A DNA stretch of 64,000 bases from Herbinix hemicellulosilytica (GTDB lineage: Bacteria > Bacillota > Clostridia > Lachnospirales > Lachnospiraceae). Under the pieces are notes generated by a model. The model saw nothing but the letters and a program-made list of their open reading frames with translations, was not told the origin of the DNA and ran no database searches. Where the stretch lies: positions 1 through 64,000 of the forward strand of contig NZ_CVTD020000018.1 of NCBI RefSeq assembly GCF_002904165.1, given 5' to 3'. Made by a program: the position numbers and the translations under genes. The stretch's first letter is position 1; every line of letters starts with the position of its first letter. This document shows, one piece after another, positions 44,421-54,040 of this stretch.

Positions 44421-45278
44421 TTATCCTTTTATTGCACCGCTTGCACCCTCAGCGTAGTATCTTTGCATGATAATAAATAATATTGAAATCGGAATAGATA
44501 CTATAACCGCACCTGCAGCAAATCTGTTATACCAGGTAGTTATAAATTCTTTTTCCAGCATTTTGTATAATCCGAGAGCTATCGTATATTTATCGTAATT
44601 ATCACCCATTATGACACTTACAAAAATGTAATCAGTCCAGGGAGCCAAAAAAGAAGTTAAAACCGTATATATAATTATCGGTCTTGATAAAGGTATTGTA
44701 ATTTTGGTAAATACCTTCCACCTGGAAGCTCCGTCAATGACTGCCGCTTCATCTATAGCTTTTGGAATGGTATCAAAAAAACCTTTGGCAATATAGAAGT
44801 TTAAGCCTGCTCCGGCAGAGTAAACCAGTATTAAAGCTAGAAGCGACTGGGTCATATTGAGCCCCTTTAAAATATAGTAAACTGCTATCATCGACATAAA
44901 CCCCGGAAACATTCCGAGTATCAGGGCTACATTCATAAAAGGTTTTCTCATCTTAAATCGCATTCTTGACAGGGCATAAGATATTCCCAGAACATACAAC
45001 GTCGACAATAAACATGAAAATACAGCTACTATTAAGGTATTCATAAACCACTTTGCATAATAAAACTGCTGAGTATCGGTAAACAACTGAACATAGTTAT
45101 TAATAGTGAAAGATTTAGGCCAAAAATACGGAACAAATGACCCTTTTTCACCGCGAAAGGAGGTTAAAACAATCCAAAATACTGGAAACAACCATATTAC
45201 TGACAGTACAAAAAGCAAAATATGAGCAAAAACATTCCTGACAAACTTATTAAAACTCATTCTGCGGTACCTGCTCAT
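44421..45278 (-). CDS. malG: Maltodextrin ABC transporter permease (MalG-like)
   Basis: A 285-residue CUT1 permease with six membrane helices and the EAA loop EAAVIDGASRWKVFTKITIP. The C-terminal segment (YAEGASGAIKG) is a MalG hallmark. The start overlaps the malF stop by 4 bases (ATGA). Confidence 0.92.
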   Translation of the reverse strand: MSRYRRMSFNKFVRNVFAHILLFVLSVIWLFPVFWIVLTSFRGEKGSFVPYFWPKSFTINNYVQLFTDTQQFYYAKWFMNTLIVAVFSCLLSTLYVLGISYALSRMRFKMRKPFMNVALILGMFPGFMSMIAVYYILKGLNMTQSLLALILVYSAGAGLNFYIAKGFFDTIPKAIDEAAVIDGASRWKVFTKITIPLSRPIIIYTVLTSFLAPWTDYIFVSVIMGDNYDKYTIALGLYKMLEKEFITTWYNRFAAGAVIVSIPISILFIIMQRYYAEGASGAIKG

Positions 45279-46654
45279 TGCTGAAAATCCTCCTCTCTCT
45301 TGTATGACGCGGTAAACCTATATGATATTAATGAGAATGTTGCCGATAATATGAATACCATAATACCTATGGCAGATGCATAGGAATAATCCTTAACGGA
45401 ACCGGTTGTCAGCCTATACAGCCATGTAACCAGTAAATCTGTTTTTCCTGCCTGATAATAATCTAAGCTTAAAGGTCCACCTGCAGTTAGGAAGTATATG
45501 ACATTAAAGTTATTTATATTTCCTATAAACTGAGTAATCAAATATGGTGATGTAACAAACAACACATAAGGCATTGTAATTTTGATAAATGTTACAAAGG
45601 CATTGGCACCGTCAACCTTTGCCGATTCATACAGTTCTTTCGGAATATTTTGCAGTATTCCTGTAACAATCAGCATCGTATAAGGAATACCTATCCACAG
45701 ATTTACTATAACAACGGTAAATCTGGCCCAAGTCGGGTCTGACAAAAAAGGCAAAAATTTGTCCCGGCTGATAATACCCAGGTCCTGTAGCAGACTGTTC
45801 ATGGCTCCGTTATCATTTAGCATTATCCGTATAACAAGTAAGGAAACAAACTGAGGAATGGCTATAGATGTGACAAATATGGTTCTCCAAAAACCTTTGA
45901 GTTTGGTACCTTCTCTATTTATAAGCAATGCAAGCAATATCCCACCTATGTAGTTTAGGAATGTGGCCAGTACCGCCCAGATAAGAGTCCAGCCCAATAC
46001 ACCCCAAAAAGTTTTTCCTATTTTTTCTCCTGTTAAAAGAAGAGCCTTAAAATTATCCAGTCCAACCCATGTAAAGAGTTTGCCCGGGGGCTGATGCTCA
46101 TGGTCAAAATTGGTAAATCCTATTAATATCATGAACATTAAAGGTAATATATTGAAAAGTAAAATTCCTATAAGGGGAAATGACATCAGAGTTCTGTACA
46201 GCTTCTTATCAAAATAGGATGCCACATCCATAGCAAAAGTCGGCAGTTTTTTGCCTTGCTGTTTTAAATTTTTCGCCTCATATGCCGCATTAATATTGGC
46301 TTTCCATATAACCAAAAAGAGCATGGTTACAGCTATAGCCACTACACCGGCAAGAAGCATGAGCATGGAATTGTCGCCCTTTTGAACTACAAAAATCCCC
46401 TGACTTTCATCAAAGACCATACTCTGCTCTTTTGTTCCAAGAGTCCGAAGCCCCCTTAAGGCAGATATCCCGGCAGAGGTTAAATAATATATATAAGCAA
46501 GCTCAGTAAAGAGAAACAGCAATCCTTTAATTATTTGCCCTCTGAAAAGGTTGGATGCTCCCATGATAAGAAAAGATAATTTGGTGAGAAAATCCCCTCT
46601 TAAAAAAGCACTTATAATTGAATATCTTTCATTTTTTTCTTTAATTTTTGCCAT
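45275..46654 (-). CDS. malF: Maltodextrin ABC transporter permease (MalF-like)
   Basis: A 459-residue permease with an extended N-terminal part carrying extra helices (~residues 20-110), as in other Clostridial MalF proteins, then the CUT1 core with EAA loop ESAKVDGANAFVTFIKITMP. I chose the ATG at 46652-46654, with TAGGAG upstream; the frame runs open to 46702 without a site. No ATPase (MsmX/MalK) is encoded nearby, so a shared one from elsewhere is presumably used. Confidence 0.9.
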   Translation of the reverse strand: MAKIKEKNERYSIISAFLRGDFLTKLSFLIMGASNLFRGQIIKGLLFLFTELAYIYYLTSAGISALRGLRTLGTKEQSMVFDESQGIFVVQKGDNSMLMLLAGVVAIAVTMLFLVIWKANINAAYEAKNLKQQGKKLPTFAMDVASYFDKKLYRTLMSFPLIGILLFNILPLMFMILIGFTNFDHEHQPPGKLFTWVGLDNFKALLLTGEKIGKTFWGVLGWTLIWAVLATFLNYIGGILLALLINREGTKLKGFWRTIFVTSIAIPQFVSLLVIRIMLNDNGAMNSLLQDLGIISRDKFLPFLSDPTWARFTVVIVNLWIGIPYTMLIVTGILQNIPKELYESAKVDGANAFVTFIKITMPYVLFVTSPYLITQFIGNINNFNVIYFLTAGGPLSLDYYQAGKTDLLVTWLYRLTTGSVKDYSYASAIGIMVFILSATFSLISYRFTASYKREEDFQQ

Positions 46655-46758
46655 AATGATATACTCTCCTACACTAATCTCTCCGGCACTTAGAATTTGC
46701 AAATATCAATAAATAATTGCTTTTAAAAGCTTATCTGATTATTTTGCTCAATTGAAAG

Positions 46759-46795
46759 TGTATACAAGTACCGATTAAATCGGTACTTGTATACA
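46759..46795. promoter_or_regulatory. Near-perfect 37-base palindrome between malE and malF
   Basis: TGTATACAAGTACCGAT and ATCGGTACTTGTATACA form a stem of about 17 pairs with a 3-base centre, without a T-run on either side. It lies 54 bases past the binding-protein stop, inside the operon. It may protect the upstream message from exonucleases, or be a regulator site. Confidence 0.7.
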
Positions 46796-46848
46796 AATGG
46801 AGAATACTTAATTAAATTACATAAGGTTATAATGCGACAATCAAAATT

Positions 46849-48162
46849 TTAATTAAGAGTAGATAAAATGCTTGCTACAAAACTGTCCAGTTTTTCTTTG
46901 ACATTATCTTTTGTAATAGTTCCGTTTATAAGTTCGTTACCGAAGGCTTCTGCAGGAGCCCAGTAATTGCCCATCTGAGGGATTGATGACTGAACTGTAG
47001 AGAATGTTGTCTGAAGGCTTAAGGCAGCCACTGCAGGATTTTTAAGCACTTCTGGATCACTGGCAAGATTAATATTGGTAGGAGCAATACTTCTTACTTC
47101 AAAACGTAGTTTCTGATTTTCCTCATTTGCCAAAAACTCGGCAAGCTGCATAGCAGCCAAAGGATGCTTGGTCTGCGAGTTAACACCTATCAGCTTAAAA
47201 TCGGCAAAGTTTCTTAATTGCAGGTCCTGACCGTTTATTTTTATAGTAGGAAGCTTAGTTGCCGCATAGTTTTCTCCGAGAGCATCTTTAATGCTTTGTG
47301 CGTTCCATGTACCGGAACAAGCTGCTCCTAAAGTACCGTTTTCAAAAGCATTTATCATATTACCCTGATCTTCTTCCAGGAACTTGGGATTAGATACCAA
47401 ATCAATTAAATATTTCGTAACTTCCACACCGGCTTCGTTATTAAAAGTTACGGTATTGGGATCTCTTCCGTCTTCACCGAACAAGGTACAACCGGCAGCA
47501 AAATAAAATGCCGACAGGTACCAGCCGTTATTGATATCTACCGAGAAATTCTTTACTCCTTCGCCGAGATCCTTAGCCATCATTGTTTCAAGAGATTTTA
47601 CTTCTTCTTCGGTAAATTTGCTCTTGTCATAGTACATAAACCATGAATTGGGTGTAAACGGATATGCATATAACTGGCCGTCTATAGTTGCAGACTGTAT
47701 GGATGCTTCCGAATTGGCAGCCTTTACGGCATCCACGTTATAAGTAATCGGATACAGAAGTCCAGCTTCAACGAGCCTTGCCGTCTGGTCTGATGCAAAT
47801 GCAAACACGTCAGCAGCAGCCTCCGGGTCTTTGGTTAATTCTGTTGCGGCATCCCCTTCGGATACTACGCCGTATTCAAATGTGATATTATACTCCGGAT
47901 GAGCCTTGGCAAAGGCTTCTGTCATTTGCTTAAGAAGTTCCTGTTCTTCCTGGGGTCCCCAAACCTTTAAGGTGATATCTTCCGGTTCTTTTTCTTCAGC
48001 TTTGTCTTCTTTTTTCTCCTCAGTCTTATTTTCTGCCGAAGAATTTGCCTGTTTGTTATCTACAGAAGTATTTTCTGCTTCTTTCTTACCGCATGCCCCA
48101 AAAGCGGTAATTACCATAACTGTAATCATAAGTAGAATTATAAGTTTTTTGCTTATCTTCAT
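46849..48162 (-). CDS. malE: Maltodextrin-binding lipoprotein (MalE-like)
   Basis: A 437-residue CUT1 solute-binding protein (SBP_bac family 1/8). The signal runs KKLIILLMITVMVITAFGAC (lipobox FGAC), followed by a Glu/Lys/Asn-rich linker of ~30 residues and the binding domain starting LKVWGPQEEQELL. I chose the ATG at 48160-48162 behind GGAGAGG; the frame is open to 48204, overlapping glgP. It lies 32 bases after the glgP stop. Confidence 0.92.
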   Translation of the reverse strand: MKISKKLIILLMITVMVITAFGACGKKEAENTSVDNKQANSSAENKTEEKKEDKAEEKEPEDITLKVWGPQEEQELLKQMTEAFAKAHPEYNITFEYGVVSEGDAATELTKDPEAAADVFAFASDQTARLVEAGLLYPITYNVDAVKAANSEASIQSATIDGQLYAYPFTPNSWFMYYDKSKFTEEEVKSLETMMAKDLGEGVKNFSVDINNGWYLSAFYFAAGCTLFGEDGRDPNTVTFNNEAGVEVTKYLIDLVSNPKFLEEDQGNMINAFENGTLGAACSGTWNAQSIKDALGENYAATKLPTIKINGQDLQLRNFADFKLIGVNSQTKHPLAAMQLAEFLANEENQKLRFEVRSIAPTNINLASDPEVLKNPAVAALSLQTTFSTVQSSIPQMGNYWAPAEAFGNELINGTITKDNVKEKLDSFVASILSTLN

Positions 48163-48194
48163 TTCCTCCACCTCTCCTTTATATTTAAAATTAA

Positions 48195-50528
48195 TTAATT
48201 CCATATTTCATTAAAATAATCTCTTATAGTTCTGTCGCTGGAAAACTTTCCGGCATTAACCATATTAATAAAGCATTTCTTCCTGAATGACAGCCGGTCT
48301 TTGTAGTCAGTGTTTACTTGCATCTTCGTTTCACAGTAGGACATAAAATCAAGTAACAGATAATACTGATCCGGCTTATGCCAGCTTGCCCCTTTAAGTA
48401 GCGAATCATAAAGTTCTTTAAAAATACCTGTCCCGTTATCGTCAAAGGTATTGTCAATTAAAGTGTCCACTACTCTCTTAATTCTAGGGTTATTTTGATA
48501 TATGCCAAGCGGGTCATATGTATCCTTTATCTTCTCGATGTCTTCCACTCTTGCACCGAAGATGTAGTTGTTTTCCATACCGGCCTGCCCGACAATTTCT
48601 ATATTAGCCCCGTCGAAAGTACCAAGCGTAACCGCCCCGTTAAGCATAAATTTCATATTGCCGGTTCCGGATGCTTCCGTTCCTGCTGTGGAAATCTGCT
48701 CTGAAACATCTGCTGCCGGTATTATCTTTTCGGCATAGGAAACATTATAGTTTGATACAAATACCACTTTAAGTCTATCTCTTACCTCGGGGTCTGCCGC
48801 TATCATCCCGGCTATTTCATTAATGTATTTAATAATGGCTTTGGCTCTGTAATAACCCGGGGCAGCCTTTCCCCCGAAAATAAATACCGTAGGATAAAAG
48901 TCTTTGATTCTTCCTTCTTTTAATCCGAAATAAATATCCAGAACAGAAAATGCATTTAAAAGCTGCCTTTTATATTCATGAAGCCTTTTTACCTGGATAT
49001 CAAATATAAAGTCAGGATCTATCTTAACCCCCTCATGTTTTAAAATATAATCTGCCAGCTGCCTTTTCTTAACCTGCTTGATTTTTTCAAATTCTTTTAT
49101 CACATCTGTTTCAAAAGCAAACATCTCCAACCTCTTTAACTGGTCAAGGTCGGTAATCCAGGCATCACCAATTTTATCTGTAATAAAGTCAGACAGTTCC
49201 TTGTTTGAAAGAGCCAGCCATCTTCTCTGGCTGATACCGTTGGTTTTATTATTAAAACGTTCCGGATATAGCTGACACCATTCCTTCAATTCCCTGCTCT
49301 TAAGAATTTCAGTATGTAATTCTGCAACACCGTTGACCGAATGACTTACATATATGGCCAGCCGTGCCATATGGACGGTATCATCTTCTATAATCAGATA
49401 TTTTTTCTTTTCTGCGTCAGATATACCCGCCTCATTGAGTTCTTTTACCAGTTCCTTGTTTATCAGAACAATATATTCATAGATATGAGGAATAACGGAC
49501 TGTATTAATGAAACATTCCATTTTTCTAAAGCTTCCGCCATAATAGTATGATTCGTATAAGCAAAAGTTTTTTTGGCGATACGAAATGCATCTTCAAAAG
49601 ATACGCCTTCCTTTTCAACTAACAGCCTTATAAACTCCGGTATAGCAAAAACCGGATGGGTATCGTTCAACTGGAAAGCATATTCCTTTGGAATATTGCA
49701 AAATGCCGTACCATGTTTTTCCTTAAATCTTCTTATTACATCCTGCATTGTGGCGCTGGTAAAGAAATACTCCTGCTTAATTCTTAATTTTTTACCCTCT
49801 TCGGTACTGTCATTGGGATATAAAAGGCTTGATATTGCTTCAGCTTCATTTTTATTTTTTGCAGCTTCCGTATATTGCTGATTATTAAACAGCTCAAAAT
49901 CAAAAGGTTTTGTGGCTTCCGCCTGCCACAATCTCAGGGTATTGACAGTTTTTCCTCCGTATCCTATTACCGGCATGTCATATGGTACTGCATATACGGA
50001 CTGGTCCTTAAATTCAATCCGTACCTTTTCTTCTTCTCTTCTTACAGACCACGGATCACCGAAACTTTGCCAGTCATCGGGAAGTTCCTTTTGAAAGCCG
50101 TTTTCAAACTCCTGCTTAAATAAGCCGTATTTATACCTGATACCATAACCGTTTAATACATATCCCAGTGTTGCTGCTGAATCAAGAAAACACGCAGCCA
50201 GTCTTCCCAGACCGCCGTTACCCAATGCCGCATCTTCAATATCTTCAAATATATTAATGTCTATATTATTCTCATTCATTAACTCCTTAAATTCGTCCAG
50301 CAAACCTAAGTTGTATAAATTGTTGTATATCATACGGCCGATAAGAAATTCCATTGAAAGATAACTGACCTTCTTTTTATCCGTATTCAATCCCCAGTCT
50401 TTACCCAAAGTTTTCATTGCCGCCTTTGATACGGCATTATATAATTCAATCTTATCGGCCTTATTTATTGTCTTTCCATAATCCAGATCTAGAATTAACT
50501 TCACATTTGCCTTAAATCCGAAATCCAT
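48195..50528 (-). CDS. glgP: Glycogen/maltodextrin phosphorylase
   Basis: A 777-residue GT35 enzyme that releases glucose 1-phosphate from alpha-1,4-glucans. The PLP-binding site EASGTGNMKFMLNG and KTNGISQRRWL are intact, as is GNGGLGRLAACFLDS. It is slightly short for the family (usually 790-850). It heads the leftward maltodextrin operon, opposite the LacI-type gene, so imported dextrins are phosphorolysed inside the cell. GGGGGA precedes the ATG. Confidence 0.93.
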   Translation of the reverse strand: MDFGFKANVKLILDLDYGKTINKADKIELYNAVSKAAMKTLGKDWGLNTDKKKVSYLSMEFLIGRMIYNNLYNLGLLDEFKELMNENNIDINIFEDIEDAALGNGGLGRLAACFLDSAATLGYVLNGYGIRYKYGLFKQEFENGFQKELPDDWQSFGDPWSVRREEEKVRIEFKDQSVYAVPYDMPVIGYGGKTVNTLRLWQAEATKPFDFELFNNQQYTEAAKNKNEAEAISSLLYPNDSTEEGKKLRIKQEYFFTSATMQDVIRRFKEKHGTAFCNIPKEYAFQLNDTHPVFAIPEFIRLLVEKEGVSFEDAFRIAKKTFAYTNHTIMAEALEKWNVSLIQSVIPHIYEYIVLINKELVKELNEAGISDAEKKKYLIIEDDTVHMARLAIYVSHSVNGVAELHTEILKSRELKEWCQLYPERFNNKTNGISQRRWLALSNKELSDFITDKIGDAWITDLDQLKRLEMFAFETDVIKEFEKIKQVKKRQLADYILKHEGVKIDPDFIFDIQVKRLHEYKRQLLNAFSVLDIYFGLKEGRIKDFYPTVFIFGGKAAPGYYRAKAIIKYINEIAGMIAADPEVRDRLKVVFVSNYNVSYAEKIIPAADVSEQISTAGTEASGTGNMKFMLNGAVTLGTFDGANIEIVGQAGMENNYIFGARVEDIEKIKDTYDPLGIYQNNPRIKRVVDTLIDNTFDDNGTGIFKELYDSLLKGASWHKPDQYYLLLDFMSYCETKMQVNTDYKDRLSFRKKCFINMVNAGKFSSDRTIRDYFNEIWN

Positions 50529-50644
50529 ATGTACTTTCCCCCTGAAATCCCCGCATTTTATGTATTAATTTTCTATAAACTGTTTTATTATATAGCACTT
50601 ATATAAAGCCCTATCTTTTTAATATGCTAATATACGCTCATTTA

Positions 50645-50861
50645 TTTTCGCAATTTTTCGAAACTATTAATATAATAACATCTGCTTCCTTTTTTGTCAA
50701 TTACTATATGTTGAAATTTTATATTTTAACTAGTAATAAGTTTAATTTATTGTTCATTTTTTATATATTTTAAATAAAATTATTATTTTCATAAAAATAC
50801 ATACTTGATTTTATAAATAATAAGTTTTATAATTTTTTATATGAATTTTCGCATTTTTTCG
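50645..50861. promoter_or_regulatory. Paired repeat in the glgP-lacI divergent gap, operator candidates
   Basis: The 447-base gap 50529-50975 is very AT-rich. Two copies of a 16-base motif stand out: TTTTCGCAATTTTTCG (50645-50660) and TTTTCGCATTTTTTCG (50846-50861), differing at one base and starting 201 bases apart. The core CGCAATTTTTCG is an imperfect palindrome (CGnAAnnTTnCG), the sort of CG-containing site LacI proteins bind. One copy is nearer each gene. Confidence 0.45.
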
Positions 50862-50924
50862 TATTTATATATATTAATTCCCGAAATAACATCTTAGTTT
50901 TTCTGTAAAAGTAAAATATTGCAT

Positions 50925-50954
50925 TTGAAAACAAGAAGGTTTATACTTTATAAA
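50925..50954 (+). promoter_or_regulatory. Candidate promoter of the LacI-family gene
   Basis: TTGAAA (50925-50930) and TATAAA (50949-50954) are spaced by 18 bases, just upstream of the GGGGG ribosome binding site. Confidence 0.5.
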
Positions 50955-50975
50955 TAAAAATCAGGGGGTTAATCC

Positions 50976-51971
50976 ATGGTTACAATTAAAGACATAGCAA
51001 ACAAATTAGGGATATCCGTAAGTACCGTATCCAAAGGGCTTAATAATGCCAGCGATATCAGTGATGAAATGAGGCAGCTGGTTCTGGATACGGCTATTGA
51101 GATGGGTTATACCTCTAAGAAAATGAAAAGCCAGGATTCAAAAAAAGTTTGCATTTTTATCGAAAATATGGGATATGAAAGCATTGAGCAATTCGGTTAT
51201 GAGATAATAGTCGGCTTTAAATTATCTGCCGCCAGAAGAAAATGGGAAGTGACGGTAGTTCCGACAAATCTGAATATGCAAACGGAAGAAAAATATGATA
51301 CATATATGTTAAGAAACGGTTACAGCGGTGCATTTTTATTAGGTTTTACCTTACATGATGATTGGGTAAAACAGCTAAATAAAACAACTATCCCTACCGT
51401 ACTGCTCGATAATTATATAGAAAATAACCCCCACGTCGGATATGTGGGAACAGACAGTTTTGAAGGAATAGATCAGGCTGTAAATCACTTATGCAACCTC
51501 GGACATAAAAGAATTGCCTTTTTGAACGGTACAAAGAATTCCATGGTATCGGAACAGCGCAGACAGGCATTTATAAACAGTATGATTAAATACAGCCTTG
51601 AACCCGATGAAAATCTTATCCGGTACGGATACTATGTACCCGACTGTGCCAAAGATCATGTGCCCGAATTTTTAGAACATGGTGCTACCGCCATAATGTG
51701 TGCCAGTGACCTTATAGCTACCGGTGTAATTGCCGAACTGACAAGGCTCGGTGTAAAAATTCCTCATGATGTAAGTGTTATCGGTTTTGACGATCTTCCT
51801 ATTGCCTCACAGTTATCCCCGTCCTTAACTACTATCAGGCAGGACCGAAGAGACTTGGGAAAGAGTGCATTTTTGCTGCTTGACGGTCTGGTAAACGGTG
51901 TTTCGATAAGCAAACTATTACTAAGGGCAAAATTCATTGCCAGGGAATCAACCGGTCCGGTTAAGAAATAA
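50976..51971 (+). CDS. LacI-family transcriptional regulator (MalR-like)
   Basis: A 331-residue repressor with an N-terminal LacI helix-turn-helix (VTIKDIANKLGISVSTVSKGLNN) and a hinge, then a sugar-binding type I domain (residues ~60-330; GYVGTDSFEGIDQAVNHL and VIGFDDLPIASQL). It is divergent from glgP and probably controls the maltodextrin operon in response to maltose or a maltodextrin. Confidence 0.9.
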   Translation: MVTIKDIANKLGISVSTVSKGLNNASDISDEMRQLVLDTAIEMGYTSKKMKSQDSKKVCIFIENMGYESIEQFGYEIIVGFKLSAARRKWEVTVVPTNLNMQTEEKYDTYMLRNGYSGAFLLGFTLHDDWVKQLNKTTIPTVLLDNYIENNPHVGYVGTDSFEGIDQAVNHLCNLGHKRIAFLNGTKNSMVSEQRRQAFINSMIKYSLEPDENLIRYGYYVPDCAKDHVPEFLEHGATAIMCASDLIATGVIAELTRLGVKIPHDVSVIGFDDLPIASQLSPSLTTIRQDRRDLGKSAFLLLDGLVNGVSISKLLLRAKFIARESTGPVKK

Positions 51972-52052
51972 AAAAGGCTCTATAGCAATGTCATTAACTT
52001 AAGATAACTTTCATAAATTTAGCGGATATATACGTATATTTTCTTTGATATA

Positions 52053-52120
52053 AAAACAGGTTGTGATTTGTGCATAGCCATCAATAATTTGATTATTATG
52101 CACAAGTCACAACCTGTTTT
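52053..52120. repeat. Long palindrome after the LacI gene (repeat copy A)
   Basis: AAAACAGGTTGTGA (52053-52066) and TTGTGCATA pair with TATGCACAA and TCACAACCTGTTTT (52107-52120) to make a ~24-pair stem with a ~20-base loop, followed by CTTTTATTTT. It can act as a terminator for the LacI-family gene. Its core motifs recur, inverted, at 54041-54118, on the far side of the PIN/ImmA pair. Confidence 0.7.
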
Positions 52121-52227
52121 CTTTTATTTTATCAATTTAGTTCCGAATTATTTTAATTTAATGATTTGGCCAAATTCTTAAATTATTTTCAGTCAATAAA
52201 TAATTCTCATTCTGTTATATATGTACA

Positions 52228-52737
52228 TTATATTTTAATTCCTAATTGTCTCATCATATAAAATATATTATTGGTTTTAACGCCAAAAGCCCTGGCCACA
52301 TCCGGTATCTTTACTTTCCCACTCTTATTCATAGGACTTAATCTCCCTGCCGATCCTTCCAATGTAATAATTGTATATCCGTAAACTGCGGCAGCTGCGA
52401 TTAACCATGGATCTGCTACATTAATTTGGGCCCATGAATGTAATGCATTTTCATTATATAATCCACAAGTTTGAACATATTGTATAACTTCCTGCCATTT
52501 GTCTACAATTTCTTGAGATAAATGATAGCAAATCTCAAAACCCTTTAGACTATTTACCCAAACAGTCAAATCGTCATTTCCTTTGTCAATCTCACTTTTT
52601 ACCATATCAAGCAACACAATTTTGCCAATATTCTCTGACAGTCTATCCCAAAAAGACGGTACCAAATCGAACGCATAATATAATCTGTATGGTGTTATCA
52701 GGGAGTTTGCATCAACTAAAAATTTCTCTTCTACCAT
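52228..52737 (-). CDS. DUF4411-family PIN-like protein
   Basis: A 169-residue protein. FLVDANSLITPY at the N-terminus and the DPWLIAAAAVYGYTIITLE stretch (residues ~108-127), with further acidic residues, fit the PIN nuclease fold, DUF4411 variant. Asp and Glu residues at the expected places (Asp8, Asp46 region, Asp108) could bind metal. It overlaps the metallopeptidase gene by 7 bases, and this pairing resembles putative toxin-antitoxin modules. RNase activity is inferred from the fold, not shown. Confidence 0.78.
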   Translation of the reverse strand: MVEEKFLVDANSLITPYRLYYAFDLVPSFWDRLSENIGKIVLLDMVKSEIDKGNDDLTVWVNSLKGFEICYHLSQEIVDKWQEVIQYVQTCGLYNENALHSWAQINVADPWLIAAAAVYGYTIITLEGSAGRLSPMNKSGKVKIPDVARAFGVKTNNIFYMMRQLGIKI

Positions 52738-53897
52738 AGCATACCTCCAAGACGCTGTGCCACCTCAGCAAATGTCTTAGGGCTGGTATTTGTCAGACGA
52801 TATGCCTCTGTATAAGAGGTTCTTCCTATATTAATACTTTCACATAGTGCCCTTACAAAGCAACCGTCCAAGCGGGAAATCATTGTATTATAGTAATTAC
52901 CTCCATTATCCTCTTGTTTCTCTTTTATCTTATTGTAGTTTTCAATCGCTGTCTCCACAACATGATTATATACATCCTGATTTATTTTATTGCAGTCTTT
53001 TGCTCTTCTTGCAATAACAACCTCTCCGCAGCGAAAATATTTAGCCAATCTTGTAATAGTATCAAAAACATCTGTTTCATTAATTTCATTCCATTTATTT
53101 ATAAAGATGTCTTTAGGAACCATTAATTCCGCAGTAACGGCATTGCATAATTTTTCCGTAGAACTCACACCGTTGGTTATGTCGTACCTGTCATTAAACA
53201 AATCATCTTTGCCAATCCATATATGCACTGCTTCATGTAATAAAGAAAATAACCTGGCTCCGTCAGAATCTGTTGCATTTATAAATATAATAGGAGCCCA
53301 CTTATCTACCATAACAAACGCTCTAAACTCATTTATATCCAGCAGACGATGGGTATTACTACCTACAATACCGCTCATCATAACAATTATCCCACATGCT
53401 TCCAACCGATCTCTAATGAAATTAAAAGCTTCTCTTGTATTACTGCATAGCTCATACCATGTTTCATTTAGTTCCAAATCATTACGAATCCTTTTTGTAA
53501 TAGTACTTATATCGTCGACATTTTCCATACATCCAACAACAGGTAATATATCGAACCCCATTTCCAGTCTGTAATCTTTCATCCAATCTCTGATTCTCTC
53601 CATATGATAAATTGTATCAATAAGATTACGGCTGGGTTTTGCAAGCTGAATACTGTCAATTGTGCGATATTCCAGTAAATCAATTTTCTCTTCCGGTGGT
53701 GTTTGTAAAAAGAAATATCCCAAAGGTATATTGGTCTTCCTGCTAAGATCTTCAATTTGATTAAAAGTCGGAGTTTTAGTACCATTGAGCCAAGCTTTTA
53801 TATTATTTATCATATTTTCTTCAAGTATATCATCCTGTATCTGGTTCAAAACCCAGTTAATTATTTCCGGTTTTATATTAACATACACTGACGGCAT
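52731..53897 (-). CDS. ImmA/IrrE-family metallopeptidase with N-terminal HTH-like domain
   Basis: A 388-residue protein. Residues ~1-75 resemble an XRE-type helix-turn-helix (IKAWLNGTKTPTFNQIEDLSRKTNIPLGYFF). The ImmA/IrrE (DUF955) peptidase domain carries the zinc motif HEAVH (in LFSLLHEAVHIWIG), with NAVTAELMVP further on supplying a Glu. Proteins of this type cleave repressors to switch on mobile elements or stress genes, or act as antitoxin-like partners. It is coupled to the DUF4411 gene by a 7-base overlap, with AGGAGG before its start. Confidence 0.85.
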   Translation of the reverse strand: MPSVYVNIKPEIINWVLNQIQDDILEENMINNIKAWLNGTKTPTFNQIEDLSRKTNIPLGYFFLQTPPEEKIDLLEYRTIDSIQLAKPSRNLIDTIYHMERIRDWMKDYRLEMGFDILPVVGCMENVDDISTITKRIRNDLELNETWYELCSNTREAFNFIRDRLEACGIIVMMSGIVGSNTHRLLDINEFRAFVMVDKWAPIIFINATDSDGARLFSLLHEAVHIWIGKDDLFNDRYDITNGVSSTEKLCNAVTAELMVPKDIFINKWNEINETDVFDTITRLAKYFRCGEVVIARRAKDCNKINQDVYNHVVETAIENYNKIKEKQEDNGGNYYNTMISRLDGCFVRALCESINIGRTSYTEAYRLTNTSPKTFAEVAQRLGGMLW

Positions 53898-54040
53898 AGG
53901 TACTACCTCCTTTCAAATAAAGTTTTACTGATACAATCCTATACTTTTACATTATTATATATATTATACCATAATTAAACAGGATAACAATAAACATTAT
54001 CAGATTATATATAATATTTAATTATATTATATCATATATG

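Noticed and set aside
51972-52227. Gene between the LacI and PIN-like genes
   Set aside because: No frame with a ribosome binding site; the region holds a palindrome and AT-rich DNA.
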